This document shows positions 53,875-63,786 of a DNA stretch of 64,000 nucleotides, in pieces (the stretch's first letter is position 1; every line of letters starts with the position of its first letter). A program made the position numbers and the translations under genes. The notes beneath the pieces are model-generated. The model did no database searches and was not told the DNA's origin. It saw only the letters and a list, made by a program, of their open reading frames with translations. The DNA is from an uncultured Roseicyclus sp. (lineage in GTDB: Bacteria > Pseudomonadota > Alphaproteobacteria > Rhodobacterales > Rhodobacteraceae), in NCBI GenBank assembly GCA_947489665.1, contig CANLEH010000002.1, positions 496,001-560,000 of the forward strand, read 5' to 3'.

Positions 53875-54543
53875 ATGAAAGATGGTCCTGACATTGCCCG
53901 CATTGCCGCCCTGATCGGCGACCCGGCCCGCGCGAACATGCTGACCGCGTTGATGAGCGGCAAGGCGTTGACAGCGACCGAGCTGGCCCGCGAGGCCGGC
54001 GTGACGGCGCAGACAGCCTCCAGCCATCTGGGGAAATTACACGCCGGTGGGCTGATCGAGGAACGTCGTCAGGGGCGACACAAATATGTGTCGCTGGCCA
54101 ATGACGATATCAGCCGCGTGTTGGAGGCGCTGATGGGTGTCGCCGCCGGTGCCGGGCATCTGCGCACACGGACCGGCCCCCGGGACGATGCGCTGCGCCA
54201 TGCGCGTGTTTGCTATAATCACCTGGCGGGGCATCGGGGCACGCAGATGTATGACGGGCTGATTGCAGGCGGGCATCTCGTCAACGGCACGTTGACGGAC
54301 AAAGGTGCCGCGCTGGTCACGGACCTTGGGGTCGATCTTGCGGCTTTGGCCGCACAGCGCGCGCCGCTGTGTCGGGACTGCCTGGATTGGAGCGAGCGGC
54401 GCACGCACCTTGCCGGATCGCTTGGCCGGGCCCTTCTGGCGCGTTTCATTGAAGCCGGATGGGCGCGCCGTGATGCGCATAGCCGCGCCATTCACTTTAC
54501 GCCAAAGGGTGTCGAGGGCTTTGAGGCCGCGTTTTGCGGCTGA
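53875..54543 (+). CDS. ArsR-type winged-helix regulator
   Basis: 222 residues. The HTH is DPARANMLTALMSGKALTATELAREAGVTAQTASSHLGKLHAGGLI, with a wing RRQGRHKYV. The C-terminal half (about 120 residues) is larger than in metal-sensing ArsR proteins and contains HxxxxC-like LCRDCLDWSERRTHLAG. Start at ATG 53875; a GTG 10 codons upstream is possible. Probably controls the divergent NIPSNAP-ABM pair. Confidence 0.83.
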   Translation: MKDGPDIARIAALIGDPARANMLTALMSGKALTATELAREAGVTAQTASSHLGKLHAGGLIEERRQGRHKYVSLANDDISRVLEALMGVAAGAGHLRTRTGPRDDALRHARVCYNHLAGHRGTQMYDGLIAGGHLVNGTLTDKGAALVTDLGVDLAALAAQRAPLCRDCLDWSERRTHLAGSLGRALLARFIEAGWARRDAHSRAIHFTPKGVEGFEAAFCG

Positions 54544-54594
54544 TTCCCGACCCAGAGGATGGCCGCGCAAGAAAATAATAGCGTGTGGGTGCGA

Positions 54595-54744
54595 ATTGTG
54601 GCATATATGTCCACGACACTCCAAGATATGTCCGCATTTCCGGTTCCGGACCCAGCATATTGAAGGTGCACCTCGTACAATGCTGCCGGAGCCTTCGGGC
54701 ACCCCGTGTCAGAGACCGCCCTGTCGCTCGCGCAGGGCGGTTTT
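54595..54744 (+). ncRNA. possible small RNA ending in a strong terminator
   Basis: A 166-bp gap with no rightward gene carries an intrinsic terminator on the plus strand (ACCGCCCTG / CAGGGCGGT stem, then TTTTC, at 54715-54744), preceded by further dyads (GCCGGAG...TTCGGGC; CCGGTTCCGG). Termination here could instead belong to the ArsR gene 170 bp upstream. The left boundary is a guess. The terminator overlaps the 3' end of the leftward SRPBCC gene. Confidence 0.3.
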
Positions 54745-55308
54745 CTGTGAGGGGCTTTCTGGATGTCTTGGAACCGCCAATTCTGCTGCGGTTTTGTGCC
54801 TGAGCGTGGCGAGGAATTGATCCAGCCTTCTATAGGACGCCTCCATCCCCGCGGGCATATCTTGCATCAGCACGAGTTCCCGCGTTGCAGCGTCCGGGTA
54901 GACGATCCGGGTTGTGACCCGTGTCCCGCCATCTGACCGGTCTTCGAACGTGACGGCATTTCTGGTTTGGTCGCCCATCTCACCGCCGCCATCGCCAAGG
55001 TGGAAACTTTGCCTGTCGACCATCACGCGCAAGGGCTTCACCTGGTGGTAGACGCCGGTGATCCCAAGCACATCGCCAGTTTGGGGATTGCGCCAGGACC
55101 ATTCATAGGACCCGCCCCGGCGCGCATCGACGCGACAATGCTGCATCTGCCAGCCGTTTGGCCCAAGCAGCCAGCGTTTGAGCAGGGCCGCATGGGTGAA
55201 GGCCTGCCACACATGCACCCGTGGTCCCGCGAAATCCCGGGCCACGATGAGCGTGTCCACCCCTTCGCGTTTCACATTCAATGGCTTTTGCACATCATAC
55301 CTCATCAC
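54709..55308 (-). CDS. SRPBCC / AHSA1-domain protein
   Basis: 199 residues, START-like hydrophobic-pocket fold: REGVDTLIVARDFAGPRVHVWQAFTHAALLKRWLLGPNGW, RRGGSYEWSWRNPQTGDV. Function unknown; AHSA1 proteins are often controlled by ArsR regulators such as the one next door. Two adjacent ATGs and no strong ribosome site make the start uncertain. Confidence 0.8.
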   Translation of the reverse strand: MMRYDVQKPLNVKREGVDTLIVARDFAGPRVHVWQAFTHAALLKRWLLGPNGWQMQHCRVDARRGGSYEWSWRNPQTGDVLGITGVYHQVKPLRVMVDRQSFHLGDGGGEMGDQTRNAVTFEDRSDGGTRVTTRIVYPDAATRELVLMQDMPAGMEASYRRLDQFLATLRHKTAAELAVPRHPESPSQKTALRERQGGL

Positions 55309-55456
55309 CCAATGCAGGCGGGCGGTTCTGCCCTGTCGAGCAACCTTAGACGGCGCATCGCTAGGATTTGGTTAATGGCCGAGCGGCGGAAAAATCGGCA
55401 GAATGTAAAAAAGATTTACTTTACCTCTTGCCAGCGCGGCACGGCCTCCCATATGA

Positions 55457-55471
55457 GTTAATGTGATTAAC
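55457..55471. promoter_or_regulatory. dyad GTTAATGTGATTAAC, operator candidate
   Basis: Perfect 6-bp arms around GTG, 40 bp upstream of the first DUF2852 gene, in an AT-rich stretch likely to hold the promoter. Confidence 0.4.
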
Positions 55472-55511
55472 ATTTACATTCACGGCAACACTGAAACCAA
55501 GGAGACAGAGC

Positions 55512-55925
55512 ATGACCACGACAACCGCCCCCGCCCTTCCCGCCGAGGCCCAGGGCTGGTTCCGCAAGGCGGAAAATTGGCTTGATGACCGTGGCAAAGG
55601 CGCATGGATCGCCGCCATGGTGTTGGGCTTCATCTTTTTCTGGCCAATTGGTCTTGCCCTTCTGGCCTATATGATCTGGAGCAAACGCATGTTCAACGGA
55701 AGCTGTTCGTCCCGCCGTCACGCCCATCGCGGGCACAAATTCCGCACCTCTGGCAACAGCGCCTTTGACGCCTACAAGGCCGACACTCTGCGCCGTCTGG
55801 AAGATGAGCAGGAGGCGTTTGAAAGCTTCCTGAACCGTCTGCGCGACGCCAAGGACAAGCAGGAATTCGACCAGTTCATGGACGACCGCAAGAAAAACGC
55901 AGACGGCGAAGACGCCGCTGCCTGA
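55512..55925 (+). CDS. DUF2852 membrane protein, copy 1
   Basis: 137 residues. Membrane segment near 32-55 (AWIAAMVLGFIFFWPIGLALLAYMIW), then a basic linker (SSRRHAHRGHKFR) and a charged helix ending (FLNRLRDAKDKQEFDQFMDD) shared with the next gene. Family of unknown function, common in Rhodobacteraceae. Good AAGGAG site. Confidence 0.85.
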   Translation: MTTTTAPALPAEAQGWFRKAENWLDDRGKGAWIAAMVLGFIFFWPIGLALLAYMIWSKRMFNGSCSSRRHAHRGHKFRTSGNSAFDAYKADTLRRLEDEQEAFESFLNRLRDAKDKQEFDQFMDDRKKNADGEDAAA

Positions 55926-56010
55926 TAGGATGGCCGGGCTCACAAACCATGTGGGACCGGCTTTTCGTAACCCCAAACGCGCGCCCGGCGCGTGACCAAG
56001 GACAGTTGAG

Positions 56011-56442
56011 ATGACACAAGGAAGCACGCCCCCCCTCGCCCGTATTCCGACCTCGGTTCAGGTCTTTTCGATCATCCTATACGCGGGCTTCGCGATTTCT
56101 GTGTCGATCACGGCCATGGCGATGTTTGGTCTTGTGGGCCTGGCCCTGGCCGCACTTTTCGCCTGGCAATGGGGACGCATCCCTGCCGTCAGCGGGCGCT
56201 TTGCGCTGGAAACAGGGGTCGCCGCGTTGCGCCCGGATGTGCCGACCGAGGGCACGTCTTCCGGCAACAGCAGTTTCGACGCCTACCGCGCCACGCTGCT
56301 GGATCGGCTTGAGAAAGAGCAATCGCAGTTCGAGGGCTTTCTCGATCGCCTGCGCGACGCCAAGGACAAGCACGAATTCGACCAGTTCATGGATGACCGC
56401 GCCCGCGACCAGCGCCGGGCCGTCACGACCGCTGAGGCCTGA
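56011..56442 (+). CDS. DUF2852-related membrane protein, copy 2
   Basis: 143 residues. Two hydrophobic stretches (VFSIILYAGFAISVSITAMAMFGLVGLALAALFAW) then a C-terminal part nearly identical in pattern to copy 1: GNSSFDAYRATLLDRLEKEQ and FLDRLRDAKDKHEFDQFMDD. The membrane part is unrelated, so only the C-terminal helix is duplicated or conserved. Confidence 0.75.
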   Translation: MTQGSTPPLARIPTSVQVFSIILYAGFAISVSITAMAMFGLVGLALAALFAWQWGRIPAVSGRFALETGVAALRPDVPTEGTSSGNSSFDAYRATLLDRLEKEQSQFEGFLDRLRDAKDKHEFDQFMDDRARDQRRAVTTAEA

Positions 56443-56491
56443 ACCACTTTCTCCGGGGACGCCCCCCGCCCCGCAGGCCCCAGCATCCCAA

Positions 56492-56531
56492 CCCCGTGCC
56501 TGTCCATCCCTTCGGGCACGGGGTCTCTTTT
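56492..56531 (+). terminator. terminator after DUF2852 copy 2
   Basis: CCCCGTGCC / GGCACGGGG stem (9 bp, long loop) followed by TCTCTTTT. Confidence 0.75.
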
Positions 56532-56551
56532 CAAACGCTTCGGAAACCCCC

Positions 56552-56995
56552 ATGTCCACACCCATGACCAATCTGCCTGATCCAATCTACGACACGGCCT
56601 ATTATGAGGGCGTCCTTCCCAAGCGCTTTTTCGCGTGGGTCATTGATGCAGCTCTGATCTTCACGGCCATGATCCTGTTGAGCATTTTCACCGCGGGCAT
56701 CGCGTTTGTCCTGTGGATCCCCGTGCACGCCATCCTCGCCTTCCTCTACCGCTGGATCACGATCAAGAACCGCTCGGCGACGTTCGGCATGCGGGTGATG
56801 AATATCGAGCTTCGCAACCGCGCAGGCCACCAGCTGACCGAGAAGGAGGCCGCACTCCACACGCTTGTCTTCCTGGTCGGAGCGATGATCCTGCTTGTGC
56901 AGATCATTTCTGTTGCGATGATGATCGGGCGCCCGTTGAACCGCGGCCTTGCCGACGAAATCACCGGCGCGGTGATGTTAAACCGCCCGAGCTAG
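56552..56995 (+). CDS. RDD family membrane protein
   Basis: 147 residues; YYEGVLPKRFFAWVIDAALIF carries the Arg-Asp pattern naming the family, with three membrane helices and the SATFGMRVMNIEL motif. Proposed roles include Na+/H+ exchange; uncertain. The gene follows the terminator, so it needs its own promoter within about 20 bp or read-through. Confidence 0.85.
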   Translation: MSTPMTNLPDPIYDTAYYEGVLPKRFFAWVIDAALIFTAMILLSIFTAGIAFVLWIPVHAILAFLYRWITIKNRSATFGMRVMNIELRNRAGHQLTEKEAALHTLVFLVGAMILLVQIISVAMMIGRPLNRGLADEITGAVMLNRPS

Positions 56996-57084
56996 GCCGC
57001 ATCAGCGGTAACGGTGTTTGAGAATTCAGTTGCGGGCAAGGGGCTTATCCGGCACCCTGCCCGCGAAATATCGGACGCTTATCG

Positions 57085-57906
57085 ATGCGCCATACACTGC
57101 CCATTGCGCCGCAATTCTATGTGACGGCTCCGCAAGCCTGCCCGTATCTTGACGGACGGCGGGAACGGAAGCTGTTTACCGCGCTGCAAGGCGATCAGGC
57201 CGAAAAGCTCAACAATTCGCTGTCGAAACAAGGCTTCCGCCGGTCGCAGAATGTGCTTTATCGCCCGTCGTGCACCGATTGCGCGGCCTGTCTGTCCGCG
57301 CGCATCCGCGTGGCGGATTTCGCGCCCAAACGCGGCCATAAACGCATCGCCAAGCGCAATGCGCATCTGCAGCGCAACCCGCGCTCGGCCTGGGCCACGG
57401 AAGAGCAATATGCGCTTTTCCGGTCCTACCTCGATGCTCGCCACGCCGACGGCGGCATGGCCGATATGGATGTTTTTGAGTTCGCAGCCATGATCGAGGA
57501 AACCCCGGTGCGCACCCGCGTGATCGAATACCGCGATCCCGGCGCAGAGGAAGATCTGGCGGCCGTCTGCCTGACCGACATCCTCGATGACGGCCTCAGC
57601 CTCGTCTATTCGTTTTTCGCGCCGGAACTGCACAAGAACTCACTTGGCACCTACGTGATCCTGGATCACATCAACCTCGCGCGCGAGGCCGGGCTTCCTT
57701 ACGTCTACCTGGGCTATTGGGTGCCGGGCAGCGACAAAATGGGCTACAAGGCCAGCTTCCCGGCGCTGGAGGTTTATGTCGGCGGGCAGTGGCAGGAAAT
57801 TGGCAAGCCCGAGGATTACTCGACGCAAACGCACCCGCTTTCGACGGATCCCATTGCGCAACAGGTTGCGCAAATCACCCTCCCGGATCTGCGCGGCGAC
57901 GATTGA
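57085..57906 (+). CDS. bpt: aminoacyl-tRNA-protein transferase (Bpt/Ate type)
   Basis: 273 residues, transfers Leu (Bpt) or Arg to protein N-termini to mark them for degradation. N-terminal [35 protein letters not shown] with the Cys cluster, and C-terminal [22 protein letters not shown]. The short bacterial form is normally the leucyltransferase for Asp/Glu ends. Confidence 0.92.
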   Translation: MRHTLPIAPQFYVTAPQACPYLDGRRERKLFTALQGDQAEKLNNSLSKQGFRRSQNVLYRPSCTDCAACLSARIRVADFAPKRGHKRIAKRNAHLQRNPRSAWATEEQYALFRSYLDARHADGGMADMDVFEFAAMIEETPVRTRVIEYRDPGAEEDLAAVCLTDILDDGLSLVYSFFAPELHKNSLGTYVILDHINLAREAGLPYVYLGYWVPGSDKMGYKASFPALEVYVGGQWQEIGKPEDYSTQTHPLSTDPIAQQVAQITLPDLRGDD

Positions 57907-58311
57907 ATGCAGCTGTCTCTGGTGACGCTTCTTGTGCCGTCTTACGCGGACGGCATCCGCTTTTTTGTGGATGGCCTTGGCTGGACGCTGACAGCAGATG
58001 AAGACCAGGTACGAAAGCGCTGGGTGACGGTTGCGCCGGGCGTCCCCGTCGTGGACCCGCATCTGACCCGGACTCAAATCCTCCTCTCGGTTGCAACGTC
58101 CCAAACACAAGAAGCCGCGCGCGGCCGACAAACCGGCGACCGCGTGGGGTTTTTTCTGCAAACGGATGATTTTGCGCGCGACGCGGATCGGATCGTGGCG
58201 GCAGGCGGCACCTTCATCGAAGACCCGCGCGACGAGTCTTACGGCACGGTGGCCCAATGGCGCGACCCTTGGGGCAACCTGTGGGACCTGATCGAACCGG
58301 CGCATCTCTGA
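57907..58311 (+). CDS. VOC (glyoxalase/bleomycin-resistance) family protein
   Basis: 134 residues, paired beta-alpha-beta-beta-beta modules: MQLSLVTLLVPSYADGIRFFVDGLGWTL and a terminal QWRDPWGNLWDLIEP with the usual metal Glu. ATG directly follows the stop of bpt. Substrate unknown. Confidence 0.85.
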   Translation: MQLSLVTLLVPSYADGIRFFVDGLGWTLTADEDQVRKRWVTVAPGVPVVDPHLTRTQILLSVATSQTQEAARGRQTGDRVGFFLQTDDFARDADRIVAAGGTFIEDPRDESYGTVAQWRDPWGNLWDLIEPAHL

Positions 58312-58316
58312 CCCGG

Positions 58317-58386
58317 CTTCCTTGTTTCAAAAATACCTCGGGGGGGATGCGTCTTTCCCAGCGGGAAAGGCGCTGGGGGGCAGCGC
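58317..58386 (+). repeat. dispersed hairpin + GGTATTTTTG repeat, copy C (read from its gene end)
   Basis: CTTCCTTGTTTCAAAAATACC at 58317-58337 is the exact complement of the core in copies A and B; it starts 6 bp after the VOC stop codon, followed by a G-run and a GGGGGGCAGCGCCCCC hairpin near 58376. Further dyads (CTTTCCCAGCGGGAAAG; CTCTGGC...GCCAGAG to about 58436) make this a multi-hairpin tail. Confidence 0.8.
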
Positions 58387-58485
58387 CCCCCTCTGGCCCA
58401 TCGTGCGCGCAGCGCGCGATGTGCCAGAGCCGCCGACAAGGGCGGGCGAAGCCCGCGTGCGGAGGAGGCCCCTGCCCGGCGCATG

Positions 58486-58514
58486 AAAAAAGGGGCCCGC
58501 CAGGGCCCCTTTTT
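58486..58514 (-). terminator. terminator of the TRAP operon
   Basis: GGGGCCC / GGGCCCC stem with a 4-base loop, A-run on one side and T-run on the other, so bidirectional; 24 bp past the takM-type stop. Confidence 0.85.
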
Positions 58515-58537
58515 GAGATGCGCAACCTGGCCGCAGA

Positions 58538-60895
<2,358 letters not shown>

Positions 60896-60968
60896 GGTTT
60901 TCGTCCCTTATACGTGCGCCCGTCGTGGGGCGCTTAGTGTCATTGGTGCGCGTGTGGAGGTCGCGTCG

Positions 60969-61868
60969 TTAATGGGCGGCAGCGGCGGCTTCGGCGGTTT
61001 CATCGCCGAGCACGTCCTTGTCGATATACTTGCCCTCGCTCTCGGGCCCTTCGAGCCATTCGAGGTACGAGCGCCAGAAGAAGGCCATCGCCTGCAGGAA
61101 GACCAGCACGCAGAAGGCCACGAGCAGGATCTTGAACAGGAAGTAGGCGTTGAAGCCGTTGGGGCTGAAGCCGATGGTCTCAACATTCCAGCGCAGCACG
61201 CGGGCCTGCATCAGCATCCGGTCAAGCTCCACCGAGGCCGAGGGGCCGGGCACCACAAGGTGACGCCACATGAAGAACCATGCGTACATGTAAGTGAGCA
61301 CGATGGCAGGCATCATGAAGATGAGCGAGCCGACCATGTCGATCACGCGCTTGGTGCGGAACTTCACAGCCGAGTAGACAAGGTCCACGCGCACATGGCC
61401 GCCTTGCACGAAGGTGTAGCTGACGCAGAGGCAGACGATGATGGCGTTGTAGAGCTTGAGCCCCTCCCCCCACCAGCTGAGATCTTGCACAAAGGCCGTG
61501 CCGAGAGGCCCAAGCTGAATCTCTGCGACCCGGAAGATGCGCTGCAAGAAGACGATCATCACCTGTTGCAGAACCATCAGCAGACCGGCCCAGGCCGCCA
61601 CACGGCCCATGATGTTTGCGAAGGCTTCGAGCCCCCGCACGCAGGTCCAAAGGATCTCGCGCTTCCAGGCCATGCCGAGCAGCGTGATCACGAGGAATAG
61701 AGTGAAGACGACGAAAAAGAACTCGACCGAGCCGCCGTAATAGATGAACCGCGCCAGCGCTTCGGGATTGCTCCAGTTCAGCCAATCACCGGGATTGGTG
61801 ATGGCCAGAAACAGATGATACGGAGCCAGTGCAAAATTTTGCAGGACCCAAAGGATGAATTCGCCCAT
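60969..61868 (-). CDS. TRAP transporter small permease, extended (TakQ-like)
   Basis: 299 residues, versus about 170 for a standard DctQ. Extra N-terminal helices (FILWVLQNFALAPYHLFLAI, VEFFFVVFTLFLVITLLGMAW) precede the four-helix DctQ core (CVSYTFVQGGHVRVDLVYSAV, AIVLTYMYAWFFMW). Pairs with the extended large permease 73 bp downstream. Confidence 0.88.
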   Translation of the reverse strand: MGEFILWVLQNFALAPYHLFLAITNPGDWLNWSNPEALARFIYYGGSVEFFFVVFTLFLVITLLGMAWKREILWTCVRGLEAFANIMGRVAAWAGLLMVLQQVMIVFLQRIFRVAEIQLGPLGTAFVQDLSWWGEGLKLYNAIIVCLCVSYTFVQGGHVRVDLVYSAVKFRTKRVIDMVGSLIFMMPAIVLTYMYAWFFMWRHLVVPGPSASVELDRMLMQARVLRWNVETIGFSPNGFNAYFLFKILLVAFCVLVFLQAMAFFWRSYLEWLEGPESEGKYIDKDVLGDETAEAAAAAH

Positions 61869-61941
61869 ATGCCGGTTCCCAGTCCACAGCCCACGCGCAC
61901 AGGACAGTGCGCAGCCGTGTGTTTGTTGTGGAATTCATGTT

Positions 61942-61969
61942 GCTTCGCCCGACATTAGCCGGGCGAAGC
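61942..61969 (-). promoter_or_regulatory. intercistronic hairpin between the TRAP binding-protein and small permease genes
   Basis: 10-bp perfect stem GCTTCGCCCG / CGGGCGAAGC, 8-base loop, no T-run; sits 20 bp past the binding-protein stop. Same arrangement as the aglE-aglF hairpin, fitting differential expression of the binding protein. Confidence 0.6.
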
Positions 61970-61989
61970 GGTCACGACTTTGACCTAAA

Positions 61990-63078
61990 TCAGCCCGCGT
62001 TCACGCGGTTACGCTGATCCATGTAGTTGCCGTCGGCGAGATCGAACCACGATGCCGACTCGGCCAGCGAACCGAAGTACGATTCTGCGATCTCGGCGTA
62101 GATCGGGTCGCCCATGTTCTCTTCGCGAACTTCCGCGGCGGCGGCGCCAAAGGCATTCCACACGTCATCGGGGAATTCGCGGGTCTGAACACCGGCTTCC
62201 TGCAGACGGGCCAGAGCGGCACCGTTTTCGGCAAGCGTCAGCGACAGGTTGTCGGAATAGACGGCGCGCGTCACGGTATCGACCATCAGCTGCTGCTGCG
62301 GTGTCAGCGATTCGAACACGTCGTTGTTGAACGCCAGCGTCAGAACCGAGCCCGGCTCGTGGAAGCCAGAGGTGTAGTAGAGGTTGGTGACTTCCTGGAA
62401 GCCCATCCGCTCGTCCGCGTAGGGACCGATCCACTCCGCACCGTCGATCTGACCGGACGACAGCGCCTGGTAGATTTCGCCGCCGGGGATGTTCTGAACC
62501 GAGGCGCCGAGGCGACCGAGAACCTGACCACCCTGGCCGGGCATACGGAAGCGAAGGCCCTGGAGGTCTTCTGCCGAGTTGATCTCGGTGTTGAACCAGC
62601 CACCGGGCTGCATCGCGGTACAACCACATGCGAACGAACGCAGGTTGAAGAGGGATGCGAGGTTGTTGTGATGCTCGTGACCACCGCGATGGTAGTACCA
62701 GTTGGCAAATTCCTGACCGGTCATGCCGAAGGGCACGGAGGTGAAGAAGGCAAATGCCGGGTGCTGGTTGAGGAAGTAGTAGTCCGCCGAGTGGTAGATG
62801 TCGGCCTGACCGGACGACACGGCGTCGAACACTTCAAACGCACCCACGAGGGAGCCTGCAGGCATCTTCTGGATGGTGAGCTGACCGTCGGTCAGGGCCG
62901 TGATGCGGTCTGCCGCGAGCTGAGCGGCGTCGTCGAAGATCGCAAACCCGTCTGGCACCGAAGTAACCATGGTGAGGGTGCGGTTGCCCTGAGCGTAAAG
63001 TGGTGCGGCCAGCGTTGCAGAAGCTGCCGCTGCGGCACCGCCCACTGTGGAATTGCGCAGGAATGAACGTCGATCCAT
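61990..63078 (-). CDS. TRAP transporter substrate-binding protein (TakP-like)
   Basis: 362 residues. Twin-arginine-like leader MDRRSFLRNSTVGGAAAAASATLAAPLYAQ, then a DctP fold: FEVFDAVSSGQADIYHSADYYF, DLQGLRFRMPGQGGQVLGRLG with the conserved Arg that pairs with a carboxylate, and GAEWIGPYADERMGFQEV. TakP relatives bind 2-oxo acids such as pyruvate; inferred here. Start at 63076-63078 set by the leader. Confidence 0.9.
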   Translation of the reverse strand: MDRRSFLRNSTVGGAAAAASATLAAPLYAQGNRTLTMVTSVPDGFAIFDDAAQLAADRITALTDGQLTIQKMPAGSLVGAFEVFDAVSSGQADIYHSADYYFLNQHPAFAFFTSVPFGMTGQEFANWYYHRGGHEHHNNLASLFNLRSFACGCTAMQPGGWFNTEINSAEDLQGLRFRMPGQGGQVLGRLGASVQNIPGGEIYQALSSGQIDGAEWIGPYADERMGFQEVTNLYYTSGFHEPGSVLTLAFNNDVFESLTPQQQLMVDTVTRAVYSDNLSLTLAENGAALARLQEAGVQTREFPDDVWNAFGAAAAEVREENMGDPIYAEIAESYFGSLAESASWFDLADGNYMDQRNRVNAG

Positions 63079-63260
63079 TGGTATTATCCTCCCCGTTTGG
63101 ATCCTCGCCAATGACCCCGCTTGGGTCAAAGGTCGGTAGAAGTGAGCGCACGTTAGCGAAGCGCGCATGTCTCGAAAACAGCTTTTCTTGCCTGAACGGT
63201 CACTTTTTGTAAAATTTTCTTACCAATATCGCCAAAAGCGGGAGTTATACACCTGAGATG

Positions 63261-63283
63261 GTTGTGTTTTGCGCTAACACAAC
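63261..63283. promoter_or_regulatory. inverted repeat GTTGTGTT-N7-AACACAAC, operator candidate
   Basis: Perfect 8-bp arms about 185 bp upstream of takP. The size suits a dimeric regulator; no regulator gene is adjacent. Confidence 0.45.
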
Positions 63284-63579
63284 TTTGAGGCAAGTAGTCG
63301 CAGTTGGCTGGGTTTTACGCCTATTTATGAGGCACTTAGCGCATGCTTTGCGGTTTTAAGTCGAAACTATGTTGCGAATCCCCTGCGCCATGAGTCGCAT
63401 TATTTCGCAGCGCCCGAAGTGTCGCATTCCAGCCCCGACCCGTCGCATACCAAACGACTCGGCCAAGCCGCCACACGGGCGCCATGTGAAAGCTGCCCGC
63501 CGCATGGGTGCCCAATGCAGTTCATTGCGCAAGAGGCCGCTCAAACGACATTTTATTCACGCCGCCGGCCTTTTCCCTG

Positions 63580-63608
63580 TTGACGCCCGAAAACCCCCTT
63601 CCTATCGT
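63580..63608 (+). promoter_or_regulatory. ilvB promoter
   Basis: TTGACG, 17-bp spacer, TATCGT: a sigma-70-type promoter about 30 bp upstream of the leader peptide. Confidence 0.6.
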
Positions 63609-63637
63609 CCCGCCCACGCGAACACGAGGAAGCCCGC

Positions 63638-63688
63638 ATGTTGTCGGAAATTGTCGTACTTGTAGGAAAAAGGCGCATGGGTCGGTAA
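63638..63688 (+). CDS. ilvB leader peptide, 16 residues
   Basis: [16 protein letters not shown], with Ile-Val-Val-Leu-Val as five consecutive branched-chain codons, behind GAGGAAG. Placed before a terminator and ilvB, this is the expected design of a ribosome-mediated attenuator that senses charged branched-chain tRNAs. Confidence 0.85.
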   Translation: MLSEIVVLVGKRRMGR

Positions 63689-63742
63689 ACCGGCATCCAT
63701 ATTGGAACCATGCGCCCCCGGAACCCCACCGGGGGCTTTTTT
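63672..63742 (+). terminator. ilvB attenuator (antiterminator plus intrinsic terminator)
   Basis: Terminator: GCCCCCGG / CCGGGGGC stem with 7-base loop and six T (63714-63742). Competing stem: GGCGCATGG (63672-63680, inside the leader coding region) with CCATGCGCC (63708-63716), which uses the first bases of the terminator stem. A ribosome reaching the leader stop would cover the left arm and let the terminator form; one stalled on Val/Leu codons would favour the antiterminator. Confidence 0.8.
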
Positions 63743-63786
63743 GTGTCGCACACCAAAACCGAAGCGCGAATAAAGAGGACAAGCGC

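Larger units (their letters stand above)
63079..63637. other. long intergenic region between takP and ilvB leader
   Basis: 559 bp with no supported gene. Contents seen: the takP-side promoter region with an inverted repeat (63261-63283), a GTCGCAT motif repeated three times in about 63392-63452, and the ilvB promoter near 63580. An open frame here is Arg/Pro-rich with no ribosome site and looks accidental. Confidence 0.5.

Noticed and set aside
54541-54760. tRNA or SRP RNA gene
   Set aside because: No cloverleaf, no TTCGA-type T-loop and no SRP tetraloop could be found.
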